From positions 367,002,605-367,066,604 of the forward strand of contig OX422216.1 of the NCBI GenBank assembly GCA_949130495.1: a stretch of 64,000 nt of DNA, read 5' to 3'. The notes below the pieces were generated by a model. The model was not told the DNA's origin, did not search any database, and saw only the letters and a program-made list of their open reading frames with translations. The stretch is from Sambucus nigra (taxonomy: Eukaryota; Streptophyta; Magnoliopsida; Dipsacales; Adoxaceae). Shown one piece after another: positions 1-12,145 of this stretch (position 1 is the stretch's first letter; each line of letters opens with the position of its first letter). The translations under genes and the position numbers were made by a program.

Positions 1-1700
1 TCGAAAGTTTCACATATTTTTCTGACAAAACTTGGACAATTTTACTTAAACTAAAATATTATTGAGGCACAAACCATTCGCGAGACTAATGCGCCAACTT
101 TCAGGCCTCCTAGTATTGTTAACTAATATTCTCACAACTAATTTCTTCAAGAGCCATTTCAAAAGGGAATTTCATTCCTAAGCTTCTGAGATGTTCAAAG
201 GTAGCTATCAACTCCATATTATCGATTGGTTAACGGGTTTAAACAATAATTTAGGATCTTGTTATGAGGGAAAGAGATTAATTAGGAGTAAATTAAGGGT
301 GAAGGAGGAAATATGGGAAAATTAGAGAGGTTTAGGTGATTTTAGTGGGCTGTTAGAAAAGGCAGGTTTATTGATGGGTTTAATTTTAGTGGATGGGTCA
401 ATTTTTCCTATATCGGTGAGAATGGCAATGTGCCAATATTGTTAATTGTTAAAGGAATTTGGGTGGTGTTTCTCTTAGTATTTTCCGGAGGAGTGACAAC
501 ACATTTGTATATGAGGACTAAGATGACCTTTCTCAGGTGCAACCATTGATCAGTGGTGGACCAAGGATTTGGTGGATGTCTCAATAAGCGTCATGACTGA
601 AGTTCTTAGCTAGTGGATTAGGGAGAGGATGAGGGTCCAAGGGCTTAATGAGGTTTGAAGACAAGATTCCTTAATAAACTCTTTGAAAATGTGAAATTTG
701 TATTATTATATAAATTGGCTATATTCCTCGTATTAAAGCATTGAGTCTATCAAGTAAAATATACTTGATTCGTTATGAGTTAGGAGAGGTTTAGTTTAAA
801 TTAGATGAATGTGGTACTTTGCAAATTAAGGATCATGCAGTTTCACTCATTTGGAGACTCATATTTCCATGCATTCACATTGAAGTTTTAATAGTATAGA
901 TTTTTTTGTAGATTGTGAATTGATTATATATAAACACACAAACGTCCATAAAACGTTTAAAATGTGTGAGGATTATAAAAATTGATGGAACAAGTGGTTA
1001 AATGTTTAAAATTATCTCAAAGATCTTTTAATTATATGTTTGAAAATGTTTTTGGGAGTCAGTCTTTGGTTTTTAAGGTATTGGGATCAAGTCACATCAA
1101 TTTAAAATGATTTTGGAGAAAACATTCAAAGTCATGCAAACGGCTAGAAAATGTTCCCTTTCGAACGAAGAGAGTTTAAATTCCCTACTAGACAGAACCA
1201 TGTGAATGGTCAGATTTAACCGTGCTCATGACGATGTTAAATTTTGGAAACATTCCTATGCCCATTTCCCTTCTATTCTCAAGGGCGTGAAAAACACATA
1301 CCTGAAATACATTTCTAAGAGAATTTTCCAGGTTAAGAGTATTATCTTTGTTTCTCTTTCCAAAATGCATGTTCCCTCCTATTTTGATAAAACTTATAGG
1401 CATACTTGACAAGTTCTTCTAAGAGAGAGTTACGAGTGTTTTGGTTTAATTTCATATAGCCTATCCAGTTCAAATCTATCTACCACTGATTTGCTTGATC
1501 ACCTAATCCTAGATCTAAACATGGAGGCACTTCGGATTATTGGAGTATTCGGTGCATGGCTTAATTCCAAGGAAGACAATTGACTTCGTCATTCATGGCA
1601 TATAGCTCGTTGTGGATTTTATTCATCTATAGGGGAAGTTCAAATTCCCTAGGTAACTACTCGTGAGGGCATGAGTGAGAGGTATTTTATTGCCTTTTAT
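1..1700. other. AT-rich non-coding stretch
   Basis: No coding region is supported here. The two overlapping ORFs near 1190-1410 lie on opposite strands of the same bases and neither resembles a known family. The stretch from about 1440 may belong to the LTR of the copia remnant to its right, but I could not find an LTR start or a second copy. Confidence 0.4.
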
Positions 1701-1715
1701 ACAACACCTCTCAAG

Positions 1716-2125
1716 TATAAATAGAAAATGAAGTGAATCCAAGGTTTTTTACCCAAAGGTGGGGTGTTTTCCTCATAAATATGTCTTATGGAATGTTTGT
1801 GATTGTTATTACTTTAATTGCACACTTTTATCACACACTGCACGTACATCACATCTAGATCTAGTGTTGCTAAAATTCAAATTAGGTTATGATTTCTAGT
1901 TATCCTTTCCAAATATATGTAATACATCTTTTTGAGTGGTTTATAAGAGACATACTCCATCTCAACAGTTAATTAATGGCTAAGTTGATTGGATTTGCAA
2001 GATAAAATTTTGGAAATAAAAATTGGTCATAAGATGTCTTAAAACCTAATCGCTCCCCCCTTATAGGTTTGTTATTGGTATTTATTGAGAGCACATAACA
2101 TGCTTTCTAAATTAGTATCATATCC
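1716..2125 (+). promoter_or_regulatory. Probable end of a copia 5' LTR (TATA box) and tRNA-Met primer site
   Basis: A TATAAATA box lies at 1716-1723, just downstream of a run resembling LTR promoter DNA. At 2112-2125 the sequence TTAGTATCATATCC matches the common plant primer-binding site TTGGTATCAGAGCC at 11 of 14 positions and is followed by CAAGTGCTC, which is also typical of copia primer sites. A coiled-coil gag-like region begins about 120 bp downstream on the same strand. The order promoter, primer site, gag fits a plus-strand Ty1/copia element. The LTR start was not located, so this is inference from order and motif. Confidence 0.45.
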
Positions 2126-2241
2126 AAGTGCTCATTTGAATAGCCTTAACGTGCTTCAGTTGACCCTTGTATTATTTGTGTGTTTATTGTGTTGTTTGCT
2201 TAGATATTGTTTTGTTGTGAGTAGATCTATATTTTGTAAGT

Positions 2242-4200
2242 ATGATGGATTCTTCTTGTTCTAATTTAGATAGTTTTGATTTTCATATAACTTTGGATTT
2301 TATGATTGTGAGTAATAGATAAAGGTTAGAACATTTTATATCCAAAATGTAAAAGAAGAAAAAGAAATCTTATCATTCTCCAGTAATATAAAATCTATTG
2401 ATTTTGATGAGAGATGAAATTGAAAATGTCAAATCCATGAACAAAAGATATTGAAATACTCAACTTCTGAAAATGAAAAGGTTGAATGTTAAATTGGCTA
2501 ATCAAGTCAAACTTCTTGAACAAGAAAAAGAATATTTTAAAGAGGTTGAAATGACTAGTCAATTTGCCAATCAAAAGTTTAAAATGCTTGAAAAAAAGAA
2601 TAGTGAGTTGCTAAAGATATATATGCCTTGAGAGAGAAAAATTTAGATTTGATAAAACTAAATTTTTCATTAAGACATTATAAGAGTTATTTGAGTCTTC
2701 AACTTGAAAAAGTGAAGGAATAACATCTTTTTGTGAAAATTCTAAAAGTGACCTTGAAAAGAGATTTGAGTCCTCGCAAAATGATTTTTATTCATTCAAA
2801 AATTTGAAAATCAAGTCATATTATTCCTAAGTTAATACATTGAATGAATGTTCATCATATAATTCAAAGGAAAATGATTATTTGGTTTTGAAGGAAAATG
2901 GAAGTGGTTTTGCCTAAATAATAAAGAACGATGGGAGTGTGAGGAAGAAGAATATGATCAAGGAATCTAGGATTAGTTGCTCATTAATTCATCATCTTAT
3001 AGTGACAATGAACGTGAAGAGGTTGATGTTGACAAGATGGATCACAAAGATGATGGAGAGGAAGTATTTCAAAAATATTTTAATGATATTTAAAAATAAT
3101 CTCCAGAGCTTAAAATTCAAATGTTGATATTTCAAACTAAATGAAAGTTTTACAAAATGGATTTGATGAAAAAGAAGAAATGTTTGAAAAAGTTAAATCA
3201 AAGTGTTTTGATATTCGAAAAGTTACTTAGGTTTTGTCAAAACAATGCAAGTCGTTGAAAGCACAAAATGCATATATTTTGAAAGAAAAATAATAGATTG
3301 AGATTTAAATTTGACATTGAAATGTTAAAACTTGATCTTCAGAATGAAAATGATTTAGAAAGTACAGTTTGTAATAGAATAGGTAAATATCATAGCATCT
3401 CATTGATTAATTCTCAACCAAAACCAAAAAATCATGGGATTGGTTTCAATTATTCAACACTTGAGAAAAATTTTGGAGAAACAAAATTAAATGATGAAAT
3501 TTCAATTGTTCAAAATAAGGATAAGGCACAGTCTCCTATGCTTAAAAAGAAAGAGGTCGAATCTAAATTCGAGTTTGTCAAAGTGATGTTGAATGGACAT
3601 TTTATGGTAAGATGAATCATGTTTTGCACTTTTGTTTTAAAAGGAAAAGACATGACAATTTTGGTTTGAAAGCTCCAATTGAGAAGAAAGAGTTGAGAAA
3701 GAATGAAAGAACATTTGAGAAGGAAGACTTGAAAATGAATTAGAGAAGATTAGAATGGAAAAAATATTGTGAGAAGAAATGTACCTTATTATACTTTTTG
3801 TAAGATACAAGGACACACAAATAAAGATTGTATGTTCTTGAGAGAAAGAAACAGTATATTAATGAACAATAGGAGGCAAGTTTTCCATAGAGATACTATT
3901 GATGATCTTGGAGGCATTATAGTTAAGTTGAGAAGAAGGATGGATTTATTTGTGCAAAATAAAGGTGAGTCTAGATGAGAGTTTCCTATATCTAGATCTA
4001 GACATCAAACTCAATTTACAAGGACTAATCATAAGAATCCTAGGAGGAATGAGAGACGGATTCCAAAAGTTGTAGGTGAATTGCCTAAGAATGCATCTAG
4101 AGACAAAGTTGACTTGGAAGGAAATCAAAATAAAGTTGATATGAGAGAGTTTAAGTATAAATATCCCGTTGACCTGGTGGATACAACACCCATCACTACC
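2242..4200 (+). pseudogene. Decayed Ty1/copia gag-like region (coiled coil, zinc-knuckle-like segment)
   Basis: Many stops and frameshifts break this plus-strand region. The pieces keep a consistent character: lysine/glutamate/asparagine-rich coiled-coil text at about 2450-3300, a longer open stretch at 3298-3615, and at 3769-3978 a segment with C-x5-H-x4-C spacing (FCKIQGHTNKDC). A very similar segment (CTFCKIRSHL) occurs in the minus-strand copia remnant at 43.7 kb, just upstream of its protease. That shared segment and the primer-like site upstream assign it to copia gag. The usual UBN2 gag domain is not visible, so the N-terminal half is probably deleted. No protease, integrase or reverse transcriptase follows. 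It is not functional. Confidence 0.5.
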
Positions 4201-6940
4201 TCGGTAGGTATTTCGCTTAGGATGAGAAGGTTCTTGTGGGCATCAATTCCTAGTTCATTGGAAACAAATATTTGTGGGTGGATATACCCAATTGGTATCT
4301 TGTTTCATAATTTTGGTGAAATTTTCATGCATATGGGCATTGTTCATGCATTTGTTTTTCTATGCTATGTTTTCTTACTAAACATGTTTTATAAAATCAT
4401 GCATCATTCTTATCCAAAAATCCAAAGGATTTTATGTTTATTCTTTTTGTGATGCATGTGGTTAAGTCTTTAATTAATTATGATTTTATTATTGATTTAA
4501 CCTGAATGATGATTAAAAAATTAATTCTAAACCATTTGATATACATTGTCTGATTGATTCAATTGTTTGATAAATCATGATTGCCAAATTTGATGAGATC
4601 TATGATATTTGATTTTACCCTACTTGCACATGCATATCACTTGTTTCATATTATATTCATCATATTGATCTTGATTATAGTGATTAATTTGATCTTAATA
4701 AAATCCTTGAGATGTTATTGGTCTTTTATTGGTCCATATGTGAGACTTTGAGTGATTCTTCCTATGAAGGAGTTGAAAAAGGATTGTTTTCAAAAATATT
4801 GATAAAGGCTACCGCTAGAGTGTTTACCCCCATTTTGCAAATATAAATGTTTTTCGGTAGCTGACATATAGGTTTTTGAAAAGCCATCGATAGAAAAAGG
4901 CAAAATATGTTGAATAACAGTCGTAAGCAAAGAGATTGAATCGACATGAAAAACAAGTAAAGTATAAGCATTTCTAAAAAGAAATTTTCTTTTAGATTGA
5001 ATTTTAAAAGAATTCTATCAACATACTAAGGGAGTTATTGTCTTGAAACAATCATTTTTCGAGTTCAGAAGGATATTAATATGTTGATTATTTTTAAGCA
5101 ATATTTGTGCTGCTTACATGATTTGATTATGTGTATTCATATTGGTTATGCCTTTTTATTGTCACGAGAATTATACCATGATTAACATTACAAAATTGCA
5201 AAATATCTATTTGATAACACTTTTATGCCTTTAATGTTAAATTTATTGAATAAGAGTTAAATATGTTTTTAATACATGTTTTTAATCAAGAATTAAATGA
5301 AATCCTTATGTCAAATCATTGAATCATGAGTTATCTAATCATAATAACACATTAATATGATTTTTACCAGCATTTATATATAGGGGGGTTGATTTTTTAC
5401 CTTTTGTGTATCTTATCCCAAATGGTGCTTTTAAAGTCAAAATGAATGTTATTCCATGCATTTGCATTAATTCATGTTTTAGGTATGTGAGTATTAGGAT
5501 TTAGGAGACTTTGTTAAGAATTTTGTGGTTTTTTAAGACAAATTGGAGATATCCCCTATTTTGCATTTGAATGACTTAAATTATTGACCGTTCGAATGGA
5601 TTCATATGCACAACGCATATTTGGAGACATGCGCTTGGTGATCTATTTTTGGTACGCTTGTTTTGGTTTCTAGAAAGATTTTGTGTTGTTTGTAAATTTT
5701 TCTCGGTAATTTATCAGTATGTTGTGTTATACTCTTCTTCCCTATAGTTTACACCTTGATTTCATAATTTTCATAGATCTTTTATGTTCATATGAATGGT
5801 GGATGGTTGTTCTTAGAGCCTTACATGTTTATCATGATGATTTGATATCTTGTTTTGATAATTTATCTTCCATCATGTTTCACATTTTTTTCATATGCTA
5901 CATATTACATTCTTTATCACATTCTTCATGATTTTTTTCATTCATGTATATCTTTATAGGGAGTATTATTTTTTTATAAGAGAGATGTTCTCATGCTGAT
6001 ATCTGGATTATCATTTTGTTCAATTGTGATTGTCATGTGTATGCTCATGCTCATGCTACACTTGTGAATTTTCATGATTACTCATTTCATGTTTCTAGAA
6101 TATTGATCTTGTGTGATTTTACCTTTAGATATCACTTGATTGTGGATTTTTGTTCATGCTACTTATTCCTTGTTTCTAGCATATGTCGTGTTATCTTTAT
6201 CAATTGGTATCAAACTTCTGTCTTTCAATTGGTTTCATGGTTCTATTGTTATTATAATTGATATTTTATGACTTCTTGTTATGAATGTCACATATAAACT
6301 TGAGGAGGATTAGAAGTTTTATGCATATCTCTATATCCATTGATTGTCCCTCGTTAAGAATTCATTATACCTTTACGTTTAGTATTAAGACGATTGGTAG
6401 TTGTAACTTATTACTTGCTTACTTAATGCTTGGATTCTTGTTTAGATCTTTGTGTGAAAGGGCCATATACCTTTATTGTTTACCTATCATTGATCTATCT
6501 TGGTTTTTATGGTACATGATGTTATGTCTATGATATTCCATCCTCAATTGGCCCATTTTCAATTGGTATCAGATCATATTACATACATTCTTAATTAGTA
6601 ATCTAAATATTTTTCTATATCCATGCTTTATATATTGTCTCATCCTAGTTAGATTTTTGTACATCACATATCCTTATTCTATGCTTATTGATTGATATTA
6701 TTCATCGACTAGTTCATGTCTTGAGATTCATATAATGATACACTTGTATATGCTTATTTTTTATTCCCTTATTATAACTATGGAGTTTCACATGCTCCTA
6801 GATCATTCTTCCCTTGTTATCTATTTCATTATTATATTTCTTACCATGATATATTCATTGTACATGATTGTGGCCATCTCTGCATTATGGATCCACTCCG
6901 GTGCACCCTTTATCGTGGCGCTCGACCGTTGTCATTATGG
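4201..6940. other. AT-rich non-coding stretch
   Basis: T-rich sequence with several short ORFs (for example 5719-5931, 6016-6261, 6735-6947) that look like chance openings: they are rich in Phe, Leu, Ile and His and match no family I know. Primer-site-like words AATTGGTATCA occur near 6199 and 6564 but are not followed by gag-like coding, so they are not called as elements. Confidence 0.4.
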
Positions 6941-8215
6941 AGGATAATGTAAAGTGATAGATTAGCTAACCTATTTTTCTCAAAAAATGCAAAATAATGT
7001 CGCCACCTCGATAGAACGGCATCAAGACCAATATTAACCAAATGATTATATGGTTCGGGGATTAAGCTACCTAATGGAAAGGTGTTAGGCACCCATCCTT
7101 CCCTTTTGGTCTCTCATGGGCGTATGTTAATCTTCTCCTTTTATACTCTAGGATGTGTGTGCATATGTGTATAATATAAATGGAGGAGAATGAAATCATT
7201 CAACCCATGTCATGAAAGATACAGAGTGAACTCATATGTAGGAATGTTCCCAAAAATAATAATTCAAAATATGATATGAGTTTTTGTCAAATCACAAGTC
7301 GCTATGGAAGAGTGAATGTGTGTATCATATGAAACACAAGAATATAAGAATATGTTTGTATAAGATATGAAAGAAATATATAAACATGCATAAAGAAGGA
7401 CTCGAATCACGAGATTGGCCCAAAATGCCTACGTATGCCAAAGGGTATCATAGTCCACATAGTTCGAAGATAGAATAAGGTGGGGTTCAATACATAAATC
7501 CATATGGGGGATTTCTATTATGTGTGTGTAGAGAAAATGTGATTTTAAGAGTGAGGGTCTGAATTGAAAATTCCTCTTTTGGAATTTATAGATAACACCC
7601 TCATTTTCTTCTTTTTGGGCTTTTTATGAAAATAGATTATGTGAAAATACTACTAATAAACATTTGAGATTAATGGATGTGATATAATGAGACAAAGTAC
7701 AAAAATAGAAATAAGATGATTAATTCTAAAATGGAAGAATTAGAGAAAAGTTATTGAATATTGGGCCTCCTTATGAGTGCTCGATTTTATCCTTGAGATA
7801 TAGATATGTTAATATTACAATGGTATAAAAGTGGTATGGAGAGGTGGAGGAATTAACAAGTGAGGTAAGTGACGAAATGGAGTGTGGGAAAATGATCTTT
7901 TTAGGAAAAGGAACAACTCTGAATTCGAGAGAATGTTCTCTTACTTGATGAGAGTGATGTTCATGGGTTTCCCTCAAGGAGAGGTCATGGACTCTATTTA
8001 TAGGGATAAGGGGTTGACGATCAATAGGGGTCTTTGGTAGATTATCGGGATAGTACCTCAGGCACACTGTCGATAGGCGAGGTCCCTGGGGGCCTATAGA
8101 GAGTCCAAAATAGGTTTTTTGAAAAAATGAGCATCAAATGAAAACCATAAGTCCGAATTATGCATAGGGAAGATCATTGGAAAGGTAATTGGGGAACATT
8201 TAAGAATCCGTTGAG
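6941..8215. other. Non-coding repeat-derived stretch
   Basis: No gene is supported. The words around 7074-7092 (GGAAAGGTGTTAGGCACCC) are ones I associate with plant gypsy LTR or leader sequence, which would fit debris of the Tat-type remnant to the right. The 98-residue ORF at 7771-8067 (minus) has no recognisable domain. Confidence 0.3.
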
Positions 8216-9000
8216 CTACTCCTGGTCCAGGAGTTGACTGAAGTCAAATGGGGTTTGGAAGCACTCGATGGTCTTTAAATGGGAGGTTTTCAGAGGGAAA
8301 TTGATCGTTTGTCCGAACCATCCCCCAATGAAGGCAAAATCTTCAAACTCTGCCAGCCTCGTCAGAGCATCTATCCAACCTTGGTCATAACCATCAGCCA
8401 ACACTTGATGAGGTACTTTCTTGAATAGAAGCCTCAGCCCTGTAAAATCCCTTTGAATCCTAGTAGCAATCACGTATGCTTGACGGACGTCTTCTCGAAG
8501 CTCGTCAATCTACCTAGCTGGACCCCCCACATCTGGACCATCTCGCGGAGAAGCCGATGAGGTAGAACCTTGCAAGAATGGAGGAGCACCGCTCGGCTCT
8601 GTGCTAGCTCATGGAACAGCAGATGAAGAGGAACTTCATAAAATACAAGGTGCGACGCTCGACGTATGCTCCCTAAGTTGAGAAACCTCCCTCCTCGGAG
8701 TCTCGTTCTCCTGATGAAGAATTTCTCGACCTTGATTGATTTCAGAGGCATCTAGGAGCTTAGCTCTAAAACTGTTCACTTCTTCTTGGACAGAGGCACC
8801 AACTTCTTCCATCTCCTGAAGTTTATCCTTCAATTTGGCGACGAGCTCAGACTGGTCCTTGAAGCTCTTATTTCTCGACCCCAGAGACTTGCAAATCCTA
8901 ATGAAGTCCTGACGAACTTGGGTGCTCGCGTTAGGTTCAAGGATCCTTCCTAATTGAGAAGTGGCTGGTATATACTCGTCTACATCAATCAACTACAAGC
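8216..9000 (-). pseudogene. Coiled-coil C-terminal part of a retrotransposon antisense ORF
   Basis: Minus-strand reading starts at about 8997, directly after a good splice acceptor (GGCTTGTAG). It runs through a segment beginning IDVDEYIPATSQLGRILEP, then a heptad-rich Lys/Glu/Leu stretch (about residues 45-100), then serine/proline-rich text with stops, and ends in an 85-residue open segment (8216-8473). At least one frame change and several stops lie between the pieces. Its position, strand and composition fit the distal exon of the spliced ORF at 9161-11315. The two may be one transcript or two copies of the same domain. Not functional as it stands. Confidence 0.45.
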
Positions 9001-9813
9001 CATACAAGCAGTAAAAAGTAGAAAAATCAATAACCAAAAAAGAAAGTATTTTCTTTTTATTGAAATAAAGGGGTCCAATTACATCGAAAATTAAAAAGGA
9101 GCAGTACAAATAAAGAAAAAATATAAAGAAGTCCTAAGAGCAGACTAGCTAGCAAACTCAATTTATTCAGAGGAAGCTGAATGCTTTTCCTTGTCAGCAG
9201 CAGTAGCTGCATCTCCCTCAAAAGGAACAACTACTGTTCCCCGAGCAGGAGGAGCACCAACAGGAACAGTCTAGGAGGCAGGGGTAACACCCTTAACGGC
9301 TAGGGTAGGAGCTTCGTCTACAACAGGATTTGGGCCTGGATCATGCTCATCGAATAAGAGTGAGTCAACATCCACCCCGGCAGCCGAAAAAGGCTTGTTC
9401 CATCCCTTCTTGAAGTTCAGATGGATGATGCAGCCAATTTGAGCATCAGCATCCTCATATGCGATAGCCCACCCAGAATTGTATGAACTTTCCTTAATGG
9501 TGCCTGCCTCGGACTCATACTCCTCAGCTTATCTACCAGCACCTTATTCTCTTTGACCACGACGAGCTTACTCGTGCAGACCCGATCGTAGGACTGCCTT
9601 AGCTCACTCAGCTTCTTTATCGTCGCCTCTTTCATTCTATTAGCATCAACAAGGGAAAGATCGGAGGACTTCTGAGCCTCATTGGCACCCTTCAAATTGG
9701 ACTCCATCTCGTCACCCTTCCCCCTTCATTTCAGCATTCTACTTCTCTAAATCCGTATTCTTACCCACCAGCTCATCGTGAGTATGGTAGAGAACATCGA
9801 ATTTGATCACAAA

Positions 9814-9890
9814 CTGCAAATAAAAAGGAAGAATTAGAAGAAAACATGGAACATAATATTACAAGTATTAAAGTACAGAAACATACTTAC
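9814..9890 (-). other. Intron in the antisense ORF
   Basis: On the minus strand, donor GTAAGT (9885-9890) and acceptor TTTATTTGCAG (ending 9814) bound a 77-bp AT-rich segment. Splicing joins two coiled-coil reading frames in phase 0. This is a sequence-based prediction. Confidence 0.6.
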
Positions 9891-10721
9891 CAAGGCTAGA
9901 CTCTGGCTTGCTTGCAGGTCTAACTGGTCAGTCCCCATTGCCATATGTCGATCAGTGGGTAAAACTTCTCTCTCGAGCCGTGTAGGAGCCAGTTGGAGAG
10001 AGCTGGCGATCGAGGCCCGCTCGGGAAAAGTGGACACGAGCACTAAATCTTGCTCGACCTTCGTCCTTACTTCCACTCTCCTCCTTTCCTCTTCTCTCTC
10101 CTTCTCCCTCTCAGCTCTCTTCCTCTCTTCCACCTTATTTTTCTCTTTAGCCTTCTTCCTCTCCTCTTCTTTTTTCTCTCTCTCTCTCTCAATTATTCTT
10201 CTTCATTTCTCTTCTTCTCCTGATCATGAGTAGCAGATTGAGAACTAGTGGAAATATCCCCACCGCCAGACTTTTTCTTCTTCGACCACTGAGTAAGAAG
10301 CACGTCATCATCATCATCACGGATCAGATTCCTCCTAGGGGGAGCCATTTCCTCGCTAGAACTGCTGAATGTACTCGAAGACTCTTGAGCCTCAGAAACC
10401 TCTTTTGAGCTATAAGAATCTTCACTACTAGAGCTCGCCTCACTGGGACCACCTTCAGCACCTCCCCTAATATCACTTTCAGAACTACTCTCTTCCTCAT
10501 CCAACTGGATGGGGTTCGTAGTAACTTCTTCAGTAATATCCAAGTCAGGAATGTTGTTTATAGGATGCACATTGAAACTGGACCCGATGTTCTTGTACTC
10601 CAGAAGAAAAGAAGTTGACCGGGGATGTTCACCGTCAGCCAAAGATTCCCTGATATTCCAAGCTTAATGAGCTCGGCAGCTCGAACCTCACTAAAGGCAG
10701 GATCCAAGTTCTTTGTCCTTG

Positions 10722-10801
10722 CTGAAAGGATAATAGAAAAATATCAAAAAAAATCAAATATTGGCAGAAAAACAAATGAGCAGAGCAAGGTCTAAGATTA
10801 C
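10722..10801 (-). other. Intron in the antisense ORF
   Basis: On the minus strand, donor GTAATC (10796-10801) and acceptor TCCTTTCAG (ending 10722) bound an 80-bp AT-rich segment. Removing it restores one continuous frame from GEEYI into TRTKNLDPAFSEVRAAELI. Reading through would change frame and composition. Confidence 0.6.
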
Positions 10802-11315
10802 TTATGTATTCCTCCCCATGAAAGGGGACTTTGAATCTATCAGACCTCGACCCCTCAGTATGGGGGGAAAACTGCCAATTTCTAGCAAGAAAACCTTCTT
10901 TCCAGTAATCCTTATGGGAATTAGGTAGGTTTACTATCAATACCCTATCAAGACTCCTGGCCTTGAGGTAAAGAAGGCCAGAACTAGTTTGAGAAAAGGA
11001 ATAATAAAAACAAATTTCAGCAAGCCCTAATTTAGTGCCATAGAGTTGATTTACTATATGAACACCATTAAATATCTTCCAAATGTCTGGCGAGCACTAT
11101 GCAGGAACGATATTTAAGTAACCAAAGAAGTCCAAAAACAAATTTCTTGGGGGGAAGGTGATCCCACCTTGGGACAGCAACAAGACGTGAATCCAATGAG
11201 CGTCCTTTATCTCTCTAACATTCTTAGGGGCGGAGGCGCACTTAATTTCTACCCAGTCTGGTATATTATAGAACTTCCTAAACTCAGACACAAACCTATT
11301 ACCTATGTTTGCCAT

Positions 11316-11720
11316 TTATAAACCCTAATTAAGAATTTAAAGCAAACTCAACGAAAAAAACACAGAGAGAGAGCAAAGGGAACTTACGGGGATGAAGGTT
11401 TGGCTTGGACGACACAAGATTACATGCCCAGACGATGAAGAAGATCGAAAGAAAAGTAAATGAAGACCTGGAAAAAAGGGCACAACAGCAGATGCTCGGA
11501 AGAGAAGATGAGAAAATATGAAGAAGCTTGAAACGACGGTATGAAAATGTTGTTACAAGTGATCTTTTAAACATTTTTTATCATATCGCACGAGACCCAA
11601 GGCAGGCTGTCACCAAAATCAAGTAGAAAACTCCATTATTGGGAAGAGTTACATAATTTACAAGAGAGACATTATGACAAATCATTTAAATTTATTGAGC
11701 CTAATGTGTGACCCAACAAC
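11316..11720. other. Non-coding 3' internal region of the Tat-type remnant
   Basis: It lies between the start of the antisense ORF and the polypurine tract. The 81-residue ORF at 11329-11574 is Phe/Ser-rich with no recognisable domain and is not called as a gene. The minus-strand promoter of the antisense ORF would be expected here, but I see no clear TATA box. Confidence 0.35.
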
Positions 11721-12145
11721 TTGAGGGGCAATTGTGGGTACCTCGATCTGCCATCACGGGCCCAAATGAGTAGCCCAATAGAGACGGCCTAAAGCCTGGG
11801 CTCCTCGCATCTCAACTGAATTCGGTTATGACTTAGTCTACCCCTAAAATCTCATAAGTAGATATTCTAAGAGTAGAAAGTGGACCGGGGAAGTCCAACA
11901 CCCCCACTCCTCGAGAACAAACATGTATATAACAAATCCTAAGCCTGGGCAAAAGGCATGCATTGTATTCTCTGTAAAACACTCACCAGAGCATATAAAA
12001 TAACATCAAGAGAACCATCGTGGACGTAGGCATTTGTTGTTGAACCATGTATACGCTGTGTTGTGTGATTGTCATTTTTTATTCTTTATTCACTTTGGTG
12101 ATTGCGCTTTCTTATTAATTTGTGTTGAATATAATTGTCACCACA
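11721..12145 (+). mobile_element. Polypurine tract and 413-bp LTR of a Tat-type Ty3/gypsy element
   Basis: TTGAGGGGCAAT at 11721-11732 is a polypurine tract of the type that precedes plant Tat LTRs. The LTR then runs from TGTGGGTACC at 11733 to CACCACA at 12145, so its ends are inverted (TGTGG/CCACA). U5-like text (ATCGTGGACGTAGGCA, then GTTGAACCATGTATACG) resembles LTR ends of Tat/RIRE2-like elements. No primer site follows, so this is the 3' LTR of an element pointing rightwards. A matching 5' LTR was not found in the window. Confidence 0.55.

Larger units (their letters stand above)
9161..11315 (-). pseudogene. Spliced antisense ORF of a Tat-type retrotransposon (Transposase_28-like plus coiled coil)
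   Basis: Read on the minus strand. The start (MANIGNRFVSEF, 11315) leads into a segment resembling the N-terminal domain of plant 'putative gypsy type transposon' proteins (PF04195, Transposase_28): GITFPPRNLFLDFFGYLNI, then CSPDIWKIFNGVH. An 80-bp intron fits at 10722-10801 (GTAATC donor, TTTCAG acceptor) and keeps the frame. Next come a Ser/Glu/Asp-rich acidic linker (about 10350-10530), a basic KKKK patch, and a long Glu/Arg/Lys coiled coil. A second 77-bp intron fits at 9814-9890 with a consensus GTAAGT donor and TTTGCAG acceptor. Coiled coil continues to about 9417, then an Ala/Pro/Val-rich tail ends near 9161. Stops near 11099 and 9743 and a frame change near 9710 break it. ORFs of this family are known in antisense in plant Tat-lineage elements, which fits the plus-strand PPT and LTR at 11721-12145. 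Confidence 0.6.

Noticed and set aside
1188..1412. Overlapping ORFs on both strands
   Set aside because: They are mutual shadows with no family match, in AT-rich repeat debris.
6190..6580. Primer-site-like words AATTGGTATCA near 6199 and 6564
   Set aside because: No LTR end or gag-like coding is attached. The words are short and the setting is low complexity.
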